DNA from: Clostridiales bacterium DTU083
GTDB lineage: Bacteria > Bacillota > Clostridia > Caldicoprobacterales > DTU083
Assembly (NCBI GenBank): GCA_001512915.1
Contig: LFTC01000040.1
Span: 1-58,634, forward strand
Direction: 5' to 3'
DNA length: 58,634 nt
Below the pieces are notes generated by a model. The model saw only the letters and a list, made by a program, of their open reading frames with translations. It was not told where the DNA came from and ran no database searches. How positions within the stretch are numbered: position 1 is the first letter of the stretch; every line of letters begins with the position of its first letter. This document shows, one piece after another, positions 42,801 to 51,658 of this stretch. Position numbers and translations under genes: made by a program.

Positions 42801-42843
42801 AATACACATAACCAAGGAAAACTATAAGGAGCTTTTGAGAAAG

Positions 42844-43434
42844 ATGGAACATTACTATTCACAAAAACCCAAATCTTCTCATGACGTTAAATGCATTCCC
42901 TTTTCCATAAAAGATATAAAGCTGGAATTCTACACCGATGCCAGTGTGTTTTCCAAAAACAAAGTAGATTATGGAAGTGAGGTTTTAATACGAACCTTGC
43001 CTGATTTATCAGGAAAAGTTTTGGATCTGGGCTGCGGATATGGGGCAATCGGCATAAGTTTAGCAAAATTAAACCCAAATGCTCATATAACCATGGTTGA
43101 TATTAATGAGCGGGCTGTTGAACTTGCTGTGCGCAATATAGAACAGAATCAAATAAAAAACGCCGCCGCTTTTGTCAGTGACGGTTATCAACAAATTTAT
43201 GACAGATTTCATACCATTGTAAGCAATCCACCCATCCGTGCAGGAAAAAAAATTATCTATCCCCTGTTTGAACAAAGCAAGGATTTCCTTGTTCCAGGCG
43301 GCTGCCTGTACTTGGTTATTCAGAAGAAACAAGGGGCTAAATCTGCAGCTGACAAATTAAGGGCTGTTTTTGGCAATTGTGAGGTAATTAACAAAAAGGG
43401 CGGCTACTGGATATTAAAAAGCATAAGGACTTAA
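42844..43434 (+). CDS. Class I SAM-dependent methyltransferase, RsmC-like
   Basis: This 196-residue methyltransferase has the SAM-binding LDLGCGYGAIGISLA, the acidic strand VDINERAVELA, and SNPPIRAGK, the NPP catalytic loop of N-methyltransferases acting on RNA or DNA bases. It resembles the single-domain RsmC relatives of Firmicutes that may modify 16S rRNA guanine. AAGGAG lies 12 bases before the ATG at 42844; a TTG at 42835 is also in frame but too near the site. It ends with a four-base overlap with the opposite-strand HAD gene. The target base is not certain. Confidence 0.88.
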   Translation: MEHYYSQKPKSSHDVKCIPFSIKDIKLEFYTDASVFSKNKVDYGSEVLIRTLPDLSGKVLDLGCGYGAIGISLAKLNPNAHITMVDINERAVELAVRNIEQNQIKNAAAFVSDGYQQIYDRFHTIVSNPPIRAGKKIIYPLFEQSKDFLVPGGCLYLVIQKKQGAKSAADKLRAVFGNCEVINKKGGYWILKSIRT

Positions 43435-44156
43435 TCAGGCTTTCGGCCTGCTTCCGGCAGCTTACAAACGAAACTATAAAAATCCTCGTAAGTGCCCTGA
43501 TAATCGCAGATTATTGGATTATTGCGGCTATTTATCAGATGATCTGTAATCAGATAGGTCTTTATACCCAGCCTGGATGCCACCATATCTTCCTCAACAT
43601 CATTGCCTACCATCATGCATTGATGTGGAAGTTTCCCCAAACCTTCCAGTACTTCCCTATAAAATTCCAGCCGGGGTTTGCAATAATGATTTTGTTCATA
43701 GCTGGTTATATAATCAAAATCATCCGGATTTAAATCGGCCCACTCTATCCTGTGCAAAACTGCCTTTTTAGGAAACATTGGATTGGTAGCGACAGCAAGA
43801 GTATAGCCTTTTTCTTTCAAAACTCGGACAGCTTTTTTTATTAAAGGAGAAGTTTCAGTACAATCACGAATTTTCAAAAAACCATCATCGTAAAAACTGT
43901 CAAACCTTTTTTGAAATAAAGCAAGATCTCCTTTAATGCAGTTCCCAAATACATCCATAAAAGCTTTTTCATTGGTTTTATCGCCCTGATTGTTAAGCAT
44001 GGCCTGGGTTCCGGCCCAAACATGGCTTAGTAGCAGGTCAGGATCTATCATATCCTGAAAATAGGCTCCCACTTCCTTCAAGTAATGCCCTATAAATTCA
44101 TCCATGTCCAGGGGCAGCAAGGTGCCATCCAGATCAAATAAAAACGTGTCGAACAA
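43431..44156 (-). CDS. HAD-family hydrolase
   Basis: This phosphatase-type protein of 241 residues has the nucleophile motif FLFDLDGTL at its very start, motif II Thr in AVATNPMF, the Lys of motif III near YCKPRLEFY, and MVGNDVEEDMVA as motif IV. The helical cap between residues about 15 and 90 is of the C1 type. The TTG at 44156 is preferred because AGGAGG lies eight bases before it and the protein then begins MFDTFLFDLDGT. An earlier GTG overlaps that ribosome site. It is the last gene of the likely ispH-ispG-ackA-capA unit. The substrate is unknown. Confidence 0.88.
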   Translation of the reverse strand: MFDTFLFDLDGTLLPLDMDEFIGHYLKEVGAYFQDMIDPDLLLSHVWAGTQAMLNNQGDKTNEKAFMDVFGNCIKGDLALFQKRFDSFYDDGFLKIRDCTETSPLIKKAVRVLKEKGYTLAVATNPMFPKKAVLHRIEWADLNPDDFDYITSYEQNHYCKPRLEFYREVLEGLGKLPHQCMMVGNDVEEDMVASRLGIKTYLITDHLINSRNNPIICDYQGTYEDFYSFVCKLPEAGRKPD

Positions 44157-44219
44157 TAAGGACACCTCCTGCACTTCATTATATCAACCTGTATGCGTAA
44201 AAGCCAGCTTTTCAGCTTA

Positions 44220-45476
44220 TTACTCGCTGAAAATCACGTCTTCCGCCGATATGCCGTATTTTAACTTGGTACTATATTTAAGAATGCGGCTTATAACTCT
44301 TTCCCGTTCACTGCCTGTAAGCAGTGTAGGCTGGTAATCGTTTACATAATCTACAGAGGATACACTGCATGCATAAACAATGCCTTCATTTTTGATCAAT
44401 TCTCCGTTCCTAAAAGTAAATAATCCTTGGAATATAAAAGTATCCTTATCTTCCGGATTGCGGTTTCCTCCAAAACAGAAGTTTGCCAGACTGTATGCTA
44501 TATATTTGCCTTTGTACTTATCAATTCCCTGAATAACATGTGGATGGTGGCCGACTACAATATCTGCCCCTTCATCGATGCTGAAACGGCCCAATTCTAT
44601 CTGTACAGAATTAGGATAGTTGGATCTCTCCTGGCCCCAATGAAAGGAGACAATAACCAGATCTGCCTTTTCTCGTGCTTCTTTTATATCTCTTTTCAGA
44701 GATTCCTTTATAGATGTGTACCATCCATTGTATCCGATGCTGGCTATAATAATTCCCTTGGACTCATAATAAGCGATATGGCCTTCACCTGAATAATATA
44801 TACCTGCTTTTTCAAGGGTATCAATTGTATCCCTAAAGCCCTGCTTCAAATAATCATAAATATGATTATTGGATATATTAACCATTTCTATGCTTCCTTC
44901 TTTTAATATATTTACATAGGAAGGATCACCTTTAAAGTTGAACTTTTTATCAGCCTTTTTCCTGGCTGTAGTAAAAGTAGTTTCCAAGTTAACCAGAGTC
45001 AGATCATCATTATCGAAAACCGGTTTTACTCCCTTGAAAAAGTAGGCATCATCACGCCCGACCTTTTCATAACGATCAGGAAACGAATTTACATAAGTAA
45101 AATTCTCATCCGTGCCTATGGTGCAGTCTCCTGCGAAAGAAATCCGGATTTGAACCAGTTCCTCCTGGTTTCCTTCATCATCTGTACTTCTTTCTGAGTC
45201 AGGTTCCTTCACTTTAGATAAGCCTTTGTCCGATTCTGATTCCGCTTGTGTATCTACGACCTCTTCAATATCATTTTCTGCATTCTTGTCATCATTATTA
45301 TTTGTGGCTTTAGAATCCCCATTTGTGTTCTGATCAGTTGTTGAATTTTGAGAATCATCCTGGGGATCAAAATCTAAATCATAGACAAATTCTTTTAGTT
45401 GCTGCAGTCCGGTCAAGATGAATATGAGAGAAGCTAATATTAATACTATGGCAAAAACAGCCGCCAGCCATTTCAT
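44220..45476 (-). CDS. CapA/PgsA-type metallophosphatase-fold protein, membrane-anchored
   Basis: CapA-like proteins take part in poly-gamma-glutamate synthesis or export in Bacillus, but many clostridial relatives have no known role. This one has an N-terminal membrane helix (about 5-27) and a long Ser/Asp/Asn/Glu-rich linker (about 35-105). The calcineurin-like domain follows, with ISFAGDCTIG, VNLETTFT, NISNNHIYD, SFHWGQE and VVGHHPHVIQG. The catalytic outline is complete. No capB/capC genes are present. Either the ATG at 45476 or the GTG at 45488 may start it; neither has ideal spacing. It lies 42 bases behind ackA. Confidence 0.88.
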   Translation of the reverse strand: MKWLAAVFAIVLILASLIFILTGLQQLKEFVYDLDFDPQDDSQNSTTDQNTNGDSKATNNNDDKNAENDIEEVVDTQAESESDKGLSKVKEPDSERSTDDEGNQEELVQIRISFAGDCTIGTDENFTYVNSFPDRYEKVGRDDAYFFKGVKPVFDNDDLTLVNLETTFTTARKKADKKFNFKGDPSYVNILKEGSIEMVNISNNHIYDYLKQGFRDTIDTLEKAGIYYSGEGHIAYYESKGIIIASIGYNGWYTSIKESLKRDIKEAREKADLVIVSFHWGQERSNYPNSVQIELGRFSIDEGADIVVGHHPHVIQGIDKYKGKYIAYSLANFCFGGNRNPEDKDTFIFQGLFTFRNGELIKNEGIVYACSVSSVDYVNDYQPTLLTGSERERVISRILKYSTKLKYGISAEDVIFSE

Positions 45477-45518
45477 TATTTCTTGCACATCCTTTATGGA
45501 AACTTCGCTTCCGTGATT

Positions 45519-46781
45519 CTATACTTCAAACGGGTATATTTCAGGAACACCGGTTTTTAAATGGCCTATAAAAAGTGTGTCATACGCAATTACAATTTCC
45601 TCATCCGTTGGAATTACTAGTACAGATATAGGATATTCGCCAGATCTGCTGCGGGCAATTTCCATTTCTCTTTTTGGCTTTTGATTATCTTCCTTGATTT
45701 CAAATGACAGGTATTCCAGAAAAGAGAGGATTCTTTCCCTTATGACTCCCTCATTCTCTCCGATGCCTGCTGTAAAAACTATGGCATGTGCATTGGGCAG
45801 GGAAGCCAAATAGGAGCCGATATATTTGGCAGCACGGTAGGCAAAAATTGATACTGCCATGTCTGCCTTTTTGTTTCCTTCATTTGCACGCTGCCGAATA
45901 TCCTGCATTACTGAGATGCCAGTCAGGGCCTTAAGGCCGCTTTCCTTGTTCAAGGCATGCATTACTTTCTGATATGCTTCCCCTGTGGGTATTCCTTCTT
46001 CTCTTGTAAGCATGCCTGCCACATGGGATACTAAGGCAGGATCGATATCTCCGCTCCGGGTTCCCATTACCAAGCCTTCAAGGGGGGTAAAGCCCATGCT
46101 GGTATCTGCTGATTTCCCTTCACGTATCTTGGTAATACTGCATCCATTGCCTAAATGTACCGTAATTCCATTAAACTGATTATAAGGTATGCCAAGGAAC
46201 CTGGCCGCACGTTTGGCAACATACAGGTGTGATGTCCCGTGAAAACCGTATCTGCGTACTCCATAATCTTCATACCAGTTTTCCGGTATAGCGTATCTAT
46301 AAGCATATTCCGGTATGGTACCATGAAATGCTGTGTCAAAAACAGCTACATGGGGCACATCCGGCAGCAGTTTCATGGCTTCCTCTATCCCGATCAGGTT
46401 AGGCGGATTGTGCAGCGGTGCTAAAGGTATCAGTTCTCTTATGGTGCTGATTACTTCTTCATCAATTAAAACACTGTTTGTATATTTTTCTCCTCCATGT
46501 ACCACCCGATGCCCTACACCGCATATTGCACCAAGCGGAATATTATGCTTCTCCAATTCTTTAAACAATAAAATCAAGGCTTCTTTATGCGATTCCACAG
46601 GAACGGGTTTCTTATGCCTGCTGCCGTTTAGAGTATACCGCAATAGGCTTCTTTCTTTATTGCCCACTTCTTCTACAATGCCGTTGAGACGGGATATGAG
46701 TCTGTCTTCTTTCGTCTTTTCAAACAGATTGAACTTTAATGAGGAGCTGCCGCAATTTAAAGAAAGAATGTATAGTTTCAT
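45519..46781 (-). CDS. ackA: Acetate kinase
   Basis: Acetate kinase makes ATP from acetyl phosphate in fermentation. The product is 420 residues, slightly longer than usual, with LNCGSSSLKF, GHRVVHGGE, DTAFHGTIP, YGFHGTSH, HLGNGCS, GFTPLEGLVMGTRSGDIDP and FTAGIGEN. All these signatures are complete. AGGGGGTAAC precedes the ATG. The usual partner pta is not adjacent; the gene instead follows ispG by 35 bases and precedes capA, probably in one operon. This context is unusual for ackA. Confidence 0.95.
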   Translation of the reverse strand: MKLYILSLNCGSSSLKFNLFEKTKEDRLISRLNGIVEEVGNKERSLLRYTLNGSRHKKPVPVESHKEALILLFKELEKHNIPLGAICGVGHRVVHGGEKYTNSVLIDEEVISTIRELIPLAPLHNPPNLIGIEEAMKLLPDVPHVAVFDTAFHGTIPEYAYRYAIPENWYEDYGVRRYGFHGTSHLYVAKRAARFLGIPYNQFNGITVHLGNGCSITKIREGKSADTSMGFTPLEGLVMGTRSGDIDPALVSHVAGMLTREEGIPTGEAYQKVMHALNKESGLKALTGISVMQDIRQRANEGNKKADMAVSIFAYRAAKYIGSYLASLPNAHAIVFTAGIGENEGVIRERILSFLEYLSFEIKEDNQKPKREMEIARSRSGEYPISVLVIPTDEEIVIAYDTLFIGHLKTGVPEIYPFEV

Positions 46782-46816
46782 ATGTTACCCCCTGGAATTA
46801 TATATTTAACAGCAGT

Positions 46817-47869
46817 TTACAACAATTTTTCAACTTCTTTTATCAATTCTTCCACCAGTTCATCTTCTTTGACCTTACGGATAATTTCTCCCTTGCGGAA
46901 AATAAGGCCTTCACCTTTTCCTCCTGCAATCCCTATATCCGCTCGCCGTGCTTCTCCGGGACCGTTTACAGCACAACCCATAACTGCAATTTTAATAGGT
47001 TTCTTTACATGGGCCAGCCTTTCTTCCACTTCCTTGGCTATCCGCATTAAATCCAGCTGTGTACGCCCGCAAGTGGGACAGGAAATCAGTTCAATGCCTT
47101 CTTTTATAATTCCCAGGGATTTGAGGATTTCCTTGCCTACTATAACTTCTTCCACTGGATCATCAGTTAATGATACACGGATGGTATCCCCGATTCCTTC
47201 AGATAAAAGGGCGCCAATGCCTACGCTTGATTTTATGGTGCCCCTCCTAAGCGTACCGGATTCCGTTACCCCCAAATGCAGGGGATAATCCACTTTGCCG
47301 GACAGCAGCCTATATGCTTCAATCATTTCCTGCACATCGGAAGATTTCACTGAAATGGCTATATCGTAATAATCCAGCTCCTCCAATATTTCCACATGGC
47401 GAAGGGCGCTTTCCACCAGTGCTTCCGGACATACTCCTCCATACTTAAGCAGGATATCCCTTTGCAAAGATCCGGAATTTACCCCGATGCGAATGGGAAT
47501 GCCTTTATCCTTGGCAGCAGATACCACCGCCCTAACCCTTTCCTTGTTCCCGATATTTCCAGGGTTTATACGTAGTTTTGCTGCGCCGTTTTCTATTGAC
47601 CTAAGTGCCAGCCGGTAATCAAAATGGATATCGGCAACCAAGGGAATGTGTATGCGGGGAATTATCTCGGATAAAGCATCCGCCGCCTGCTGATCCGGCA
47701 CTGTGCAGCGTATGATATCGCAGCCCGCTTCCTCCAGCCTGAGGATCTGTGCAACAGTGCTCTCCACATCCCTTGTATCAGTATTGGTCATAGACTGAAC
47801 GGTAATAGGAGCATCTCCGCCTATGGCCTTATTGCCAACCTGAATTCTACGTGTTTGCTTTCTTTTCAC
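46817..47869 (-). CDS. ispG: (E)-4-hydroxy-3-methylbut-2-enyl-diphosphate synthase
   Basis: IspG (GcpE) is the penultimate enzyme of the MEP isoprenoid pathway, using a 4Fe-4S cluster. The 350-residue product has [11 protein letters not shown], the barrel end [20 protein letters not shown], and the cluster cysteines in CPTCGR and CAVNGPGE. The start is GTG at 47869, whose GTGA overlaps the ispH stop codon by four bases, indicating translational coupling. IspG and IspH act in consecutive steps, so the pairing makes sense, though in most Clostridia they lie apart. Confidence 0.96.
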   Translation of the reverse strand: MKRKQTRRIQVGNKAIGGDAPITVQSMTNTDTRDVESTVAQILRLEEAGCDIIRCTVPDQQAADALSEIIPRIHIPLVADIHFDYRLALRSIENGAAKLRINPGNIGNKERVRAVVSAAKDKGIPIRIGVNSGSLQRDILLKYGGVCPEALVESALRHVEILEELDYYDIAISVKSSDVQEMIEAYRLLSGKVDYPLHLGVTESGTLRRGTIKSSVGIGALLSEGIGDTIRVSLTDDPVEEVIVGKEILKSLGIIKEGIELISCPTCGRTQLDLMRIAKEVEERLAHVKKPIKIAVMGCAVNGPGEARRADIGIAGGKGEGLIFRKGEIIRKVKEDELVEELIKEVEKLL

Positions 47870-48720
47870 TTATTATCACTCTTCAGTTTATTTATTACTT
47901 CCTCAATAACCCAATCCGGTGTGGATGCGCCTGCAGTTACTCCGATCCTTTTTAAACGGGAATCAATTATAACATCATCCGTCAGCTCTTTTGCGTTTTC
48001 TATCAATAATGTGTTGCTGCAATTTTCACTGCAAATCTCATAAAGTTTTTTAGTGTTGGAACTATGTTTCCCGCCTATTACTATCATAAGATCAACTATC
48101 CTGGATACCTCATCAGCACTGCTCTGTCTTTCACTGGTAGCGCTGCAGATAGTATTAAAGCTCACCACATCCCCGGCCAGCCGGGAAACCCTGTCCAAAG
48201 TCTTTTCAAAATTGGATATTTTTTCAGTAGTTTGCGAAAGGACACAGACTTTTTCATGAAGATTATTCAGTTCACTGCCATCCTTTGTTACCAAGGCGGT
48301 GTTGTTGCACCATCCATTTATTCCTATTACTTCCGGATGATCCGGATCGCCTACTATTACAATCTGATAGCCTTCTTCGTAGTATTTCCTGGCCTTGCGC
48401 TGAATGCTGGATACATATGGACAGGTGGCATCCACCACTTTGGCTCCGGTCTGCTTAAGCCTTTCAATTATTTCAGGTGTTACACCATGAGATCGGATAA
48501 TTATTGTATCACCTGGCTGTAATTTTGAAAGCTCTTCCCCCTTTATTGGGAATACGCCCTGCTCTTCCAGACTTTTTACAACATCCTGATTGTGTATAAG
48601 TGGGCCGAGAGTGTACACCCTGGTGTTATTTTTATTATTATATTCAACGGTCATATCAACTGCCCGTTTTACTCCAAAACAAAAACCTGCATTTTCTGCT
48701 ACAATTATCTGCCTGGACAA
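47866..48720 (-). CDS. ispH: 4-hydroxy-3-methylbut-2-enyl diphosphate reductase
   Basis: IspH (LytB) makes IPP and DMAPP in the last MEP step. The 284-residue product has the three cluster cysteines in [19 protein letters not shown] and [11 protein letters not shown], plus the catalytic glutamate in the TSERQ region. The TTG at 48720 is chosen because AAAGGAG lies nine bases upstream and homologues begin there; the open frame reaches 48819 but crosses its promoter. There is no fused S1-domain tail, which many Clostridia have. It opens the ispH-ispG-ackA-capA-HAD run. Confidence 0.95.
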   Translation of the reverse strand: MSRQIIVAENAGFCFGVKRAVDMTVEYNNKNNTRVYTLGPLIHNQDVVKSLEEQGVFPIKGEELSKLQPGDTIIIRSHGVTPEIIERLKQTGAKVVDATCPYVSSIQRKARKYYEEGYQIVIVGDPDHPEVIGINGWCNNTALVTKDGSELNNLHEKVCVLSQTTEKISNFEKTLDRVSRLAGDVVSFNTICSATSERQSSADEVSRIVDLMIVIGGKHSSNTKKLYEICSENCSNTLLIENAKELTDDVIIDSRLKRIGVTAGASTPDWVIEEVINKLKSDNK

Positions 48721-48762
48721 ATATATATACTCCTTTCCATAATCTTGTTTTGCATCTTTAAT

Positions 48763-48790
48763 AGTATACTGAAATATGATTCGGATGCAA
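48763..48790 (-). promoter_or_regulatory. Promoter of the ispH operon
   Basis: On the minus strand TTGCAT (48790-48785) and TATACT (48768-48763) are 16 bases apart, directly after the alaS terminator. It places the start near 48756, just before the ispH ribosome site. Confidence 0.6.
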
Positions 48791-48792
48791 GC

Positions 48793-48832
48793 AAAAAAAG
48801 ACAGCCCATTTAATAGCAATTTAAGGCTGTCT
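48793..48832 (-). terminator. Terminator after alaS
   Basis: AGACAGCC and GGCTGTCT form a perfect 8-bp stem; on the minus strand it is followed by seven T residues. Confidence 0.88.
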
Positions 48833-48847
48833 TACGATTGACACAGA

Positions 48848-50638
48848 TTACTTTTCCAATAAAACGGCCCTTATTCTTCTTACGCCCGCTGAAGAACTTT
48901 CTTCCTTCTTGATTTTAAACCTGCCCAGTTCACCTGTTCTTTTCACATGCGGGCCGCCGCAAAGCTCCATGGATACATCTCCTATGGAATAAACCTTAAC
49001 CATGTTGCCGTATTTGGAATCAAACAATCCTAAGGCACCGGAAGCCTTGGCCTTTTCCAAGGGCATTTCTTCGCATACTACTTCCAAATCCTGTTCAATA
49101 TATTCATTCACCAGCCGTTCCACTTCCTCCAGCTCTTCCTTAGTAAGTTTACGTGAAAAGGAAAAGTCGAACCTTAACCTTTCTTTTGTAATGTTGCTGC
49201 CTCTTTGCATTACCTCATCCCCCAGTACCTTCCTTAAAGCAGCCTGCAGAAGATGGGTGGCTGTGTGAAGCTTTGTGGTCTCTTCAGTATGATCAGCCAA
49301 GCCGCCTTTAAACCTCTGAGCAGCCCCGGCCTGTGAAATCTCCTGGTGCCGGCGGAAGCTTTTTTCAAAGCCTTCCACATCAACTGTAAAACCATTTTCA
49401 GCGGCCAGCTCCTGAGTGAATTCCAAAGGGAATCCAAAAGTATCATACAGGCGGAATGCACTTGCACCATCAATTACTTTAACGTCATTACCCAGTTTCC
49501 TAATAAGCTTGCTGAACTCTTTGAGTCCCTGATTAATGGTTCTTTGAAAGCGTTTTTCCTCCAAATGAAGTTCATCCACTACAAATTTTTTGTTTTCATC
49601 TAATTCCGGATATATATCCTTGTATTGATCTATAACTGCCTCTGCAATTTCAGGCATGCTGCCCTCCGGAATTCCTATTTTCAGTCCAAAGCGGATAGCA
49701 CGGCGGATCAGCCTTCTCAAAACATACCCCTGATCCACATTGGATGGCGTTACTCCTTTTTGGTCGCCCAATATAAATACGGATGTACGTATATGATCTG
49801 CCACAATCCTATACGCACGTGTAATTTCCTCACTTTCTCCGTATTCCTTATCGGCCAATTGTTTTATTCTGTTCATGATACCCTGGTATACATCTGTATC
49901 ATATACCGATTCTACACCCTGCAATACAGTAATAGTACGCTCCAGGCCCATGCCGGTGTCAACATTTTTCTGGCTCAGGGGTTCATATTTGCCGCCTGCT
50001 GTCTTATTGTATTCCATGAACACATCGTTCCAGATCTCAACATACTTGCCGCAGCTGCATGCAGGGCTGCAATCAGGGCCGCATTTCTCCTTGCCTGTAT
50101 CATAAAACATTTCCGTATCCGGACCGCAAGGACCAGTAGTGCCGGCAGGACCCCACCAGTTATGTTTTTTGGACAGGAAAAAGATATGGCTCTCGTCAAC
50201 ACCATGGGACAACCAATAGTTGTAAGAATCCATGTCGCGGGGTGCATCATCATCCCCGGCAAATACAGTTATAAAAATCTTTTCCTTAGGAATATTCAAC
50301 CACTTTTCTGAAGTTAAAAATTCCCAGCTCCAGGCAATAGCTTCTTTTTTGAAATAATCTCCCAAAGACCAATTCCCTAACATTTCAAAAAAGGTACAGT
50401 GAGTAGTGTCTCCTACTTCATCTATATCGCCTGTTCTTATACATTTCTGCACATTGGCCAGACGTTTTCCTTCAGGATGCTTTGCACCAAGCAAATAAGG
50501 TACCAATGGATGCATACCCGCAGTTGTGAATAATACGGTAGGATCGTTCTCAGGTATAACAGAAGCGCTGGGAATAACTGCATGTCCCTTTTCCTTAAAA
50601 AAAGAAAGAAACTTTTCTCTCAGTTCGTATGACTTCAA
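48848..50638 (-). CDS. alaS: Short alanyl-tRNA synthetase lacking the C-terminal domain
   Basis: This 596-residue protein has the full class II aminoacylation core (FTTAGMHPLVPYLLG, RTGDIDEVGDTTHCTFFEMLGNWSLGDYFK, and GMGLERT). It also has the editing domain with HTATHLLQAAL and CGGPHVKRTGE, where the usual CGGTH reads CGGPH. It then stops. Ordinary bacterial AlaRS is about 870 residues and continues with DHHA1/C-Ala, which helps dimerise and hold tRNA. The ending is clean, with a stop and strong terminator, so it looks like a real short form. The TTG at 50638 follows AAGGAG by ten bases. Its promoter is consensus. A second, full AlaRS may exist elsewhere. Confidence 0.93.
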   Translation of the reverse strand: MKSYELREKFLSFFKEKGHAVIPSASVIPENDPTVLFTTAGMHPLVPYLLGAKHPEGKRLANVQKCIRTGDIDEVGDTTHCTFFEMLGNWSLGDYFKKEAIAWSWEFLTSEKWLNIPKEKIFITVFAGDDDAPRDMDSYNYWLSHGVDESHIFFLSKKHNWWGPAGTTGPCGPDTEMFYDTGKEKCGPDCSPACSCGKYVEIWNDVFMEYNKTAGGKYEPLSQKNVDTGMGLERTITVLQGVESVYDTDVYQGIMNRIKQLADKEYGESEEITRAYRIVADHIRTSVFILGDQKGVTPSNVDQGYVLRRLIRRAIRFGLKIGIPEGSMPEIAEAVIDQYKDIYPELDENKKFVVDELHLEEKRFQRTINQGLKEFSKLIRKLGNDVKVIDGASAFRLYDTFGFPLEFTQELAAENGFTVDVEGFEKSFRRHQEISQAGAAQRFKGGLADHTEETTKLHTATHLLQAALRKVLGDEVMQRGSNITKERLRFDFSFSRKLTKEELEEVERLVNEYIEQDLEVVCEEMPLEKAKASGALGLFDSKYGNMVKVYSIGDVSMELCGGPHVKRTGELGRFKIKKEESSSAGVRRIRAVLLEK

Positions 50639-50700
50639 TTATATAACACTCCTTCGTAGATGGTTTTTCCGATTTCTGCTTTTTCAACTGTATCAGTAGT

Positions 50701-50729
50701 ATTATACAGACTTGATCAAACGATGTCAA
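50701..50729 (-). promoter_or_regulatory. Consensus sigma-A promoter of alaS
   Basis: On the minus strand TTGACA (50729-50724) and TATAAT (50706-50701) match consensus in all twelve positions with a 17-base spacer. The -35 box covers the stop codon of the upstream NlpC/P60 gene. The leader is about 55 bases, too short for a T-box. Confidence 0.85.
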
Positions 50730-51163
50730 TTGAAGGAAATAAAACGAATTGCGCCTCTGCAGCGGTTTTTCCATTGTCTTTCCATTTTGCTGATAATAAA
50801 ATTGCTCCTGGGCGACATATGGGCAAACTCCCTGCTGTTGACCATAACACCCATATGTGAAATTACATCCTTAGCTATAGCAAAATAAACCAGATCCAAA
50901 GGCTGTAAATCATCTTTGGATACCTGTATGCCATTTAGCCTGTTTATATTTCGTATAAGCCTCAATGGATCGTTTTTGTACCAGTCTTCTTCTATCTCCA
51001 TACCGTCACTGTCAGGAAGGCGGATGCCGAAGTTACTGTAGAAATGCACCACAAAACCCAGACAGTCCAAGCCGTCCAAGGTTCTGCCGTTATGTACAAA
51101 AGGAACATTTTTATAGTTTTCCAACGTTTTTTCAATTTTTTTAATTATTCTTTCTTCCTGCAC
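50726..51163 (-). CDS. NlpC/P60-family cysteine peptidase-like protein
   Basis: This 145-residue protein has the NlpC/P60 catalytic outline: the nucleophile in LDGLDCLGFV, the His in VISHMGVMV and a third polar residue in the FAHMSP strand. Such enzymes cut peptidoglycan stem peptides or similar amide bonds. No signal peptide or wall-binding domain is visible, so it may act inside the cell, on recycled muropeptides, or in the spore. The GTG at 51163 has AGGA ten bases upstream. It is divergent from the small YjcZ-like gene. Confidence 0.78.
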   Translation of the reverse strand: MQEERIIKKIEKTLENYKNVPFVHNGRTLDGLDCLGFVVHFYSNFGIRLPDSDGMEIEEDWYKNDPLRLIRNINRLNGIQVSKDDLQPLDLVYFAIAKDVISHMGVMVNSREFAHMSPRSNFIISKMERQWKNRCRGAIRFISFN

Positions 51164-51288
51164 AACTATCACTTCCTAAACTCTTTTCGAATATCAGCAT
51201 ATGCAAATAGGTTGAAATTGTTCACTTTTCAAAGCAAGTGTACATATTTATATACCGGGCATTGAATTTAACAAAGCGAGGTGATTCC

Positions 51289-51474
51289 ATGGGCTATGCA
51301 TGCGGCGGCAAAGGCAGCAGCGATTCTCTGTTGTTCTTTTTCCTGCTTCTGATCATATTATTTGGAGGAGGAAACTTTTGTAAAAATCAGGATGAACTTC
51401 TTTTCTTCTTCCTGCTTTTAGTCATTTTGTTCCCAAGTTTCGGAGGAGGAAGGCTGTTTGGTGCAGAAGAATAA
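51289..51474 (+). CDS. Small hydrophobic YjcZ-like protein with internal repeat
   Basis: This 61-residue protein starts MGYACGGKGSS and contains two nearly identical hydrophobic units, LLFFFLLLIILFGGG and LLFFFLLLVILFPSFGGG, separated by NFCKNQDE. The Cys/Gly-rich start and single short membrane-like helix resemble the YjcZ-type small proteins of spore formers; here the helix is duplicated. GAGGTG precedes the ATG at 51289 by five bases. A terminator follows. It is possibly a sporulation or spore-coat membrane peptide, but this is inference from similarity in style. Confidence 0.65.
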   Translation: MGYACGGKGSSDSLLFFFLLLIILFGGGNFCKNQDELLFFFLLLVILFPSFGGGRLFGAEE

Positions 51475-51482
51475 GACTTACG

Positions 51483-51515
51483 GGAGCAGAACATGAAAGT
51501 TCTGCTCCTGCATTT
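51483..51515 (+). terminator. Terminator after the YjcZ-like gene
   Basis: GGAGCAGAAC and GTTCTGCTCC form a perfect 10-bp stem with an ATGAAA loop, followed by TGCATTTT. The T-run is modest. Confidence 0.75.
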
Positions 51516-51658
51516 TAAATTCAAAAAAACATTGTAAAAAAACCATGAAAAAAGTTCTGTAATATGATATTGTATATCAGGATTGATTAATTTAATACCT
51601 GGGTAAATGTATTTAAGAACAAGCGATAAGCTGATATTAATTCAGGGAGGTAAAAAAC

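Noticed and set aside
46333-46809. Open frame of 158 codons on the plus strand
   Set aside because: It is antisense to ackA, which matches its family along the whole length; the frame is a shadow.
49625-50311. Open frame of 228 codons on the plus strand
   Set aside because: It is entirely antisense to the well-supported alaS coding region and has no recognisable motif or ribosome site.
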